Below are positions 62,440 through 64,000 of a DNA stretch of 64,000 bases, piece by piece. Position 1 is the stretch's first letter. The number at the start of each line of letters is the position of its first letter. The translations under genes and the position numbers were made by a program. The notes under the pieces were generated by a model. That model did no database searches and was not told the DNA's origin. It saw only the letters and a list, made by a program, of their open reading frames with translations. The DNA is from Phytoseiulus persimilis (taxonomy: Eukaryota > Arthropoda > Arachnida > Mesostigmata > Phytoseiidae), in contig CM075102.1 in the NCBI GenBank assembly GCA_037576195.1, positions 16,984,745-17,048,744 of the forward strand, read 5' to 3'.

Positions 62440-62712
62440 ATGACTCAAGTGTTCTACAGCTGTCTTGACCAACTGCGGCACGTGAAGCAACGAGGGGCCT
62501 ATTCTCGGAGCATTTATCCGCTTCCGCCTCGGATCGATGCTAAAATCCTGCGTCGATTCGTCGAACTGAGCGAGGATCCAGCGATTCCGGAGGTCAGCTC
62601 TGAAGATAAGCTCGAGACCAGCTTCCTGGTGCGATGGCTGGAATCGAGTTCAATGTCGAGTCGAACTGGAACATTGCCATCGTACAGATTGCCAAGAGCG
62701 GGATTCCGGTGA
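62440..62712 (+). CDS. Candidate first coding exon of an unidentified plus-strand gene
   Basis: ATG 62440 (context CTAAAAATGA) opens a 90-codon frame rich in charged residues (MTQVFYSCLDQLRHVKQRG..., then DAKILRRFVELSEDPAIPE). It either stops at 62710-62712 or splices at a GTGAAT donor at about 62708. No domain recognised. A second frame from about 62633 is also protein-like to a TGA near 62730. No convincing following exon was found before the window ends. Confidence 0.3.
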   Translation: MTQVFYSCLDQLRHVKQRGAYSRSIYPLPPRIDAKILRRFVELSEDPAIPEVSSEDKLETSFLVRWLESSSMSSRTGTLPSYRLPRAGFR

Positions 62713-63326
62713 ATAGCCATGGAACCCCATGATTCCCGTGCAAGCGCTAGAAGTGCTTCGACCGCTTCAGAAACTTGGGTGAGATAGACCTCGGAGGAGC
62801 TATGGAGTGTGGTCTCGCTCGTTCACTTCCGGCTTAGCTACCCATCTCTCTGGTCTGGTCAAGTGCGTCTTTTCTCTCCGAGCCCCTCAAGTGCCCACGA
62901 TCGATTCATGACTGAGCGGTTTCAGAACTGAACCGGCGTAATCGTTCTCCATCGGCTCAGTGGAGATTGTCGTTCCGAAAAATTCAGTACACCATCTTGT
63001 TTGCTCTGCGAGTTCAAACTCGTGTCTCTCTTCCTCCGCTCCTAGCTTTCCAGCCCTCGCTCTCTCGCGCGAGACCTGTAATTGCGTGAGGCCGTAATTT
63101 GCGTCGAACTCGGAACCGGCTCGGATACGGAGAGAATGGGGAGTGATGTCTTGTTCCGGGGGACCCAGAACGCGGTCATTCCCGGGACGCGAGAGGGGTC
63201 CAACTGCAATGAATCAGGAAACAACTGCGAGCAATTTGCTTTCAAGCAGCACGACTCAGGTGTTTGTTTTGAAACGGAAACTTTTGGGCAAGATTTGTCG
63301 GAGCATGACGCGATGTTTTTGAAACT

Positions 63327-63497
63327 TCAACAAAAAGCCGAAGCTCTTTCCGAGGTTCTGAGCGGGTTGCGCGGCGGAGCCTTTCCGTGAAATTTGAATC
63401 CGAAGACCAAGATTCCCAGATAAGTCGCAAGAGCGATCTGAGCCAGTGCTTCTTTCCAATTTTTTCCCATTCCTTCTGGTCGATGAACTCGGCTCAT
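63327..63497 (-). CDS. Candidate 56-residue single-pass membrane miniprotein
   Basis: ATG 63497 to TGA 63327 encodes 56 residues: a short polar N-terminus, an amphipathic stretch (GKNWKEALAQ), one hydrophobic helix (IALATYLGILVFGF, residues about 22-35), then a basic/proline tail (KFHGKAPPRNP). The layout resembles small mitochondrial inner-membrane subunits, but I cannot assign a family. A 102-codon plus-strand ORF (63082-63390) overlaps its 3' half, so one of the two is spurious. Confidence 0.3.
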   Translation of the reverse strand: MSRVHRPEGMGKNWKEALAQIALATYLGILVFGFKFHGKAPPRNPLRTSERASAFC

Positions 63498-64000
63498 GTT
63501 AGAAAACACCGGTGTGGGTGTCCCACTTCCGAGTAACTAGCTGAACCCTCCCAAGCAGAGTGGAAATAATTGAGAGCATGGACTCCAAGAATCACCAGTT
63601 ATCATGGATTCTTGACCAGACAGTTAACGCTGCATCGTTGTTGCTGGAGTAACCAAGGTGGAGCAATGCCCCAGGAGTCATCCTCCAGTTAATTCAGCTC
63701 CGCTTGACACCGAAAGAAGTGGCACGAGTAAGCGCTGGGCTCACCCACGACGGGCGCGTCAACGACGTGACTCCTTCACCGAGTGCCCCTCGGCGCGACT
63801 CTTTGTCCCGCGGGGGAGTTCTTCCAGCGAGTTTCGTCAGGGAGATCCGCTAAGGGTAGCTTGACCGAAACCTATGCCGGCTGCGAGTGTCTCGTTCTTG
63901 CCGTGATGGGTTGGCAGAATATTTTTAGCTTTCTCCGGTCGGAGTGTTGATGTTTGGGCGTTCGAAGGAAGGTCACCGACCTCGACGAAATCGCGCGCCA
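63498..64000. other. Right edge, no supported feature
   Basis: About 500 nt without recognisable coding, splice or repeat structure; the single ORF (63658-63864, 68 codons) shows no domain. Confidence 0.4.

Noticed and set aside
1-64000. CRISPR arrays, operons, phage or insertion sequences, rRNA
   Set aside because: The sequence is spliced eukaryotic DNA; no direct-repeat/spacer array, transposase domain or rRNA text was seen. tRNA genes could not be ruled out by eye.

Overview
This is a 64 kb piece of animal nuclear DNA, not a prokaryotic or viral sequence. Genes are split by many short GT-AG introns (mostly 60-250 nt), have AATAAA poly(A) signals, and encode metazoan proteins. Overall base composition looks near 50% GC. 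The dense short introns and the mix of orthologues suggest an arthropod. A mesostigmatid (phytoseiid) mite would fit the composition and gene compactness, but that is an inference and no species is proven.

Layout. Position 3-947 (+) is the C-terminal rhomboid-like core of an iRhom gene whose 5' part lies outside the window. From 0.95 to 38 kb the window is gene-poor. It holds a GC-rich, CAG- and tetranucleotide-rich leader/promoter region at about 7-13.5 kb, and a small two-finger C2H2 zinc-finger exon at 13973-14271 (+) with an AT-rich candidate 3' UTR to about 16.17 kb. A minus-strand coiled-coil gene resembling N-terminal RASSF (RASSF7/8) proteins has five exons at 19532-22576. A purine-skewed tract lies at about 28.7-29.95 kb.

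From 38.5 to 55.5 kb the window is a tightly packed cluster of housekeeping genes: SMG7 (+), an MPLKIP/TTDN1 homologue (-), SmB/SNRPB (+), CDC23/APC8 (-) and SHPRH (+). For these I worked out exon boundaries whose reading phases all agree, so the models are mostly complete. SMG7/MPLKIP and SmB/CDC23 converge. MPLKIP/SmB and CDC23/SHPRH diverge from short shared promoters. To the right, 55.4-61.1 kb holds a minus-strand multi-exon gene that I could chain by splice phase but not identify; its 3' end overlaps that of SHPRH. The last 2 kb has several isolated exon-like ORFs.

The recognised genes act in separate core processes: nonsense-mediated decay (SMG7), pre-mRNA splicing (SmB), mitotic ubiquitination (CDC23), replication-fork damage tolerance (SHPRH), membrane-protein trafficking and EGF/TNF signalling (iRhom), and possibly junction/Hippo-type signalling (RASSF-like). 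They are neighbours because the genome is compact, not because they form an operon.
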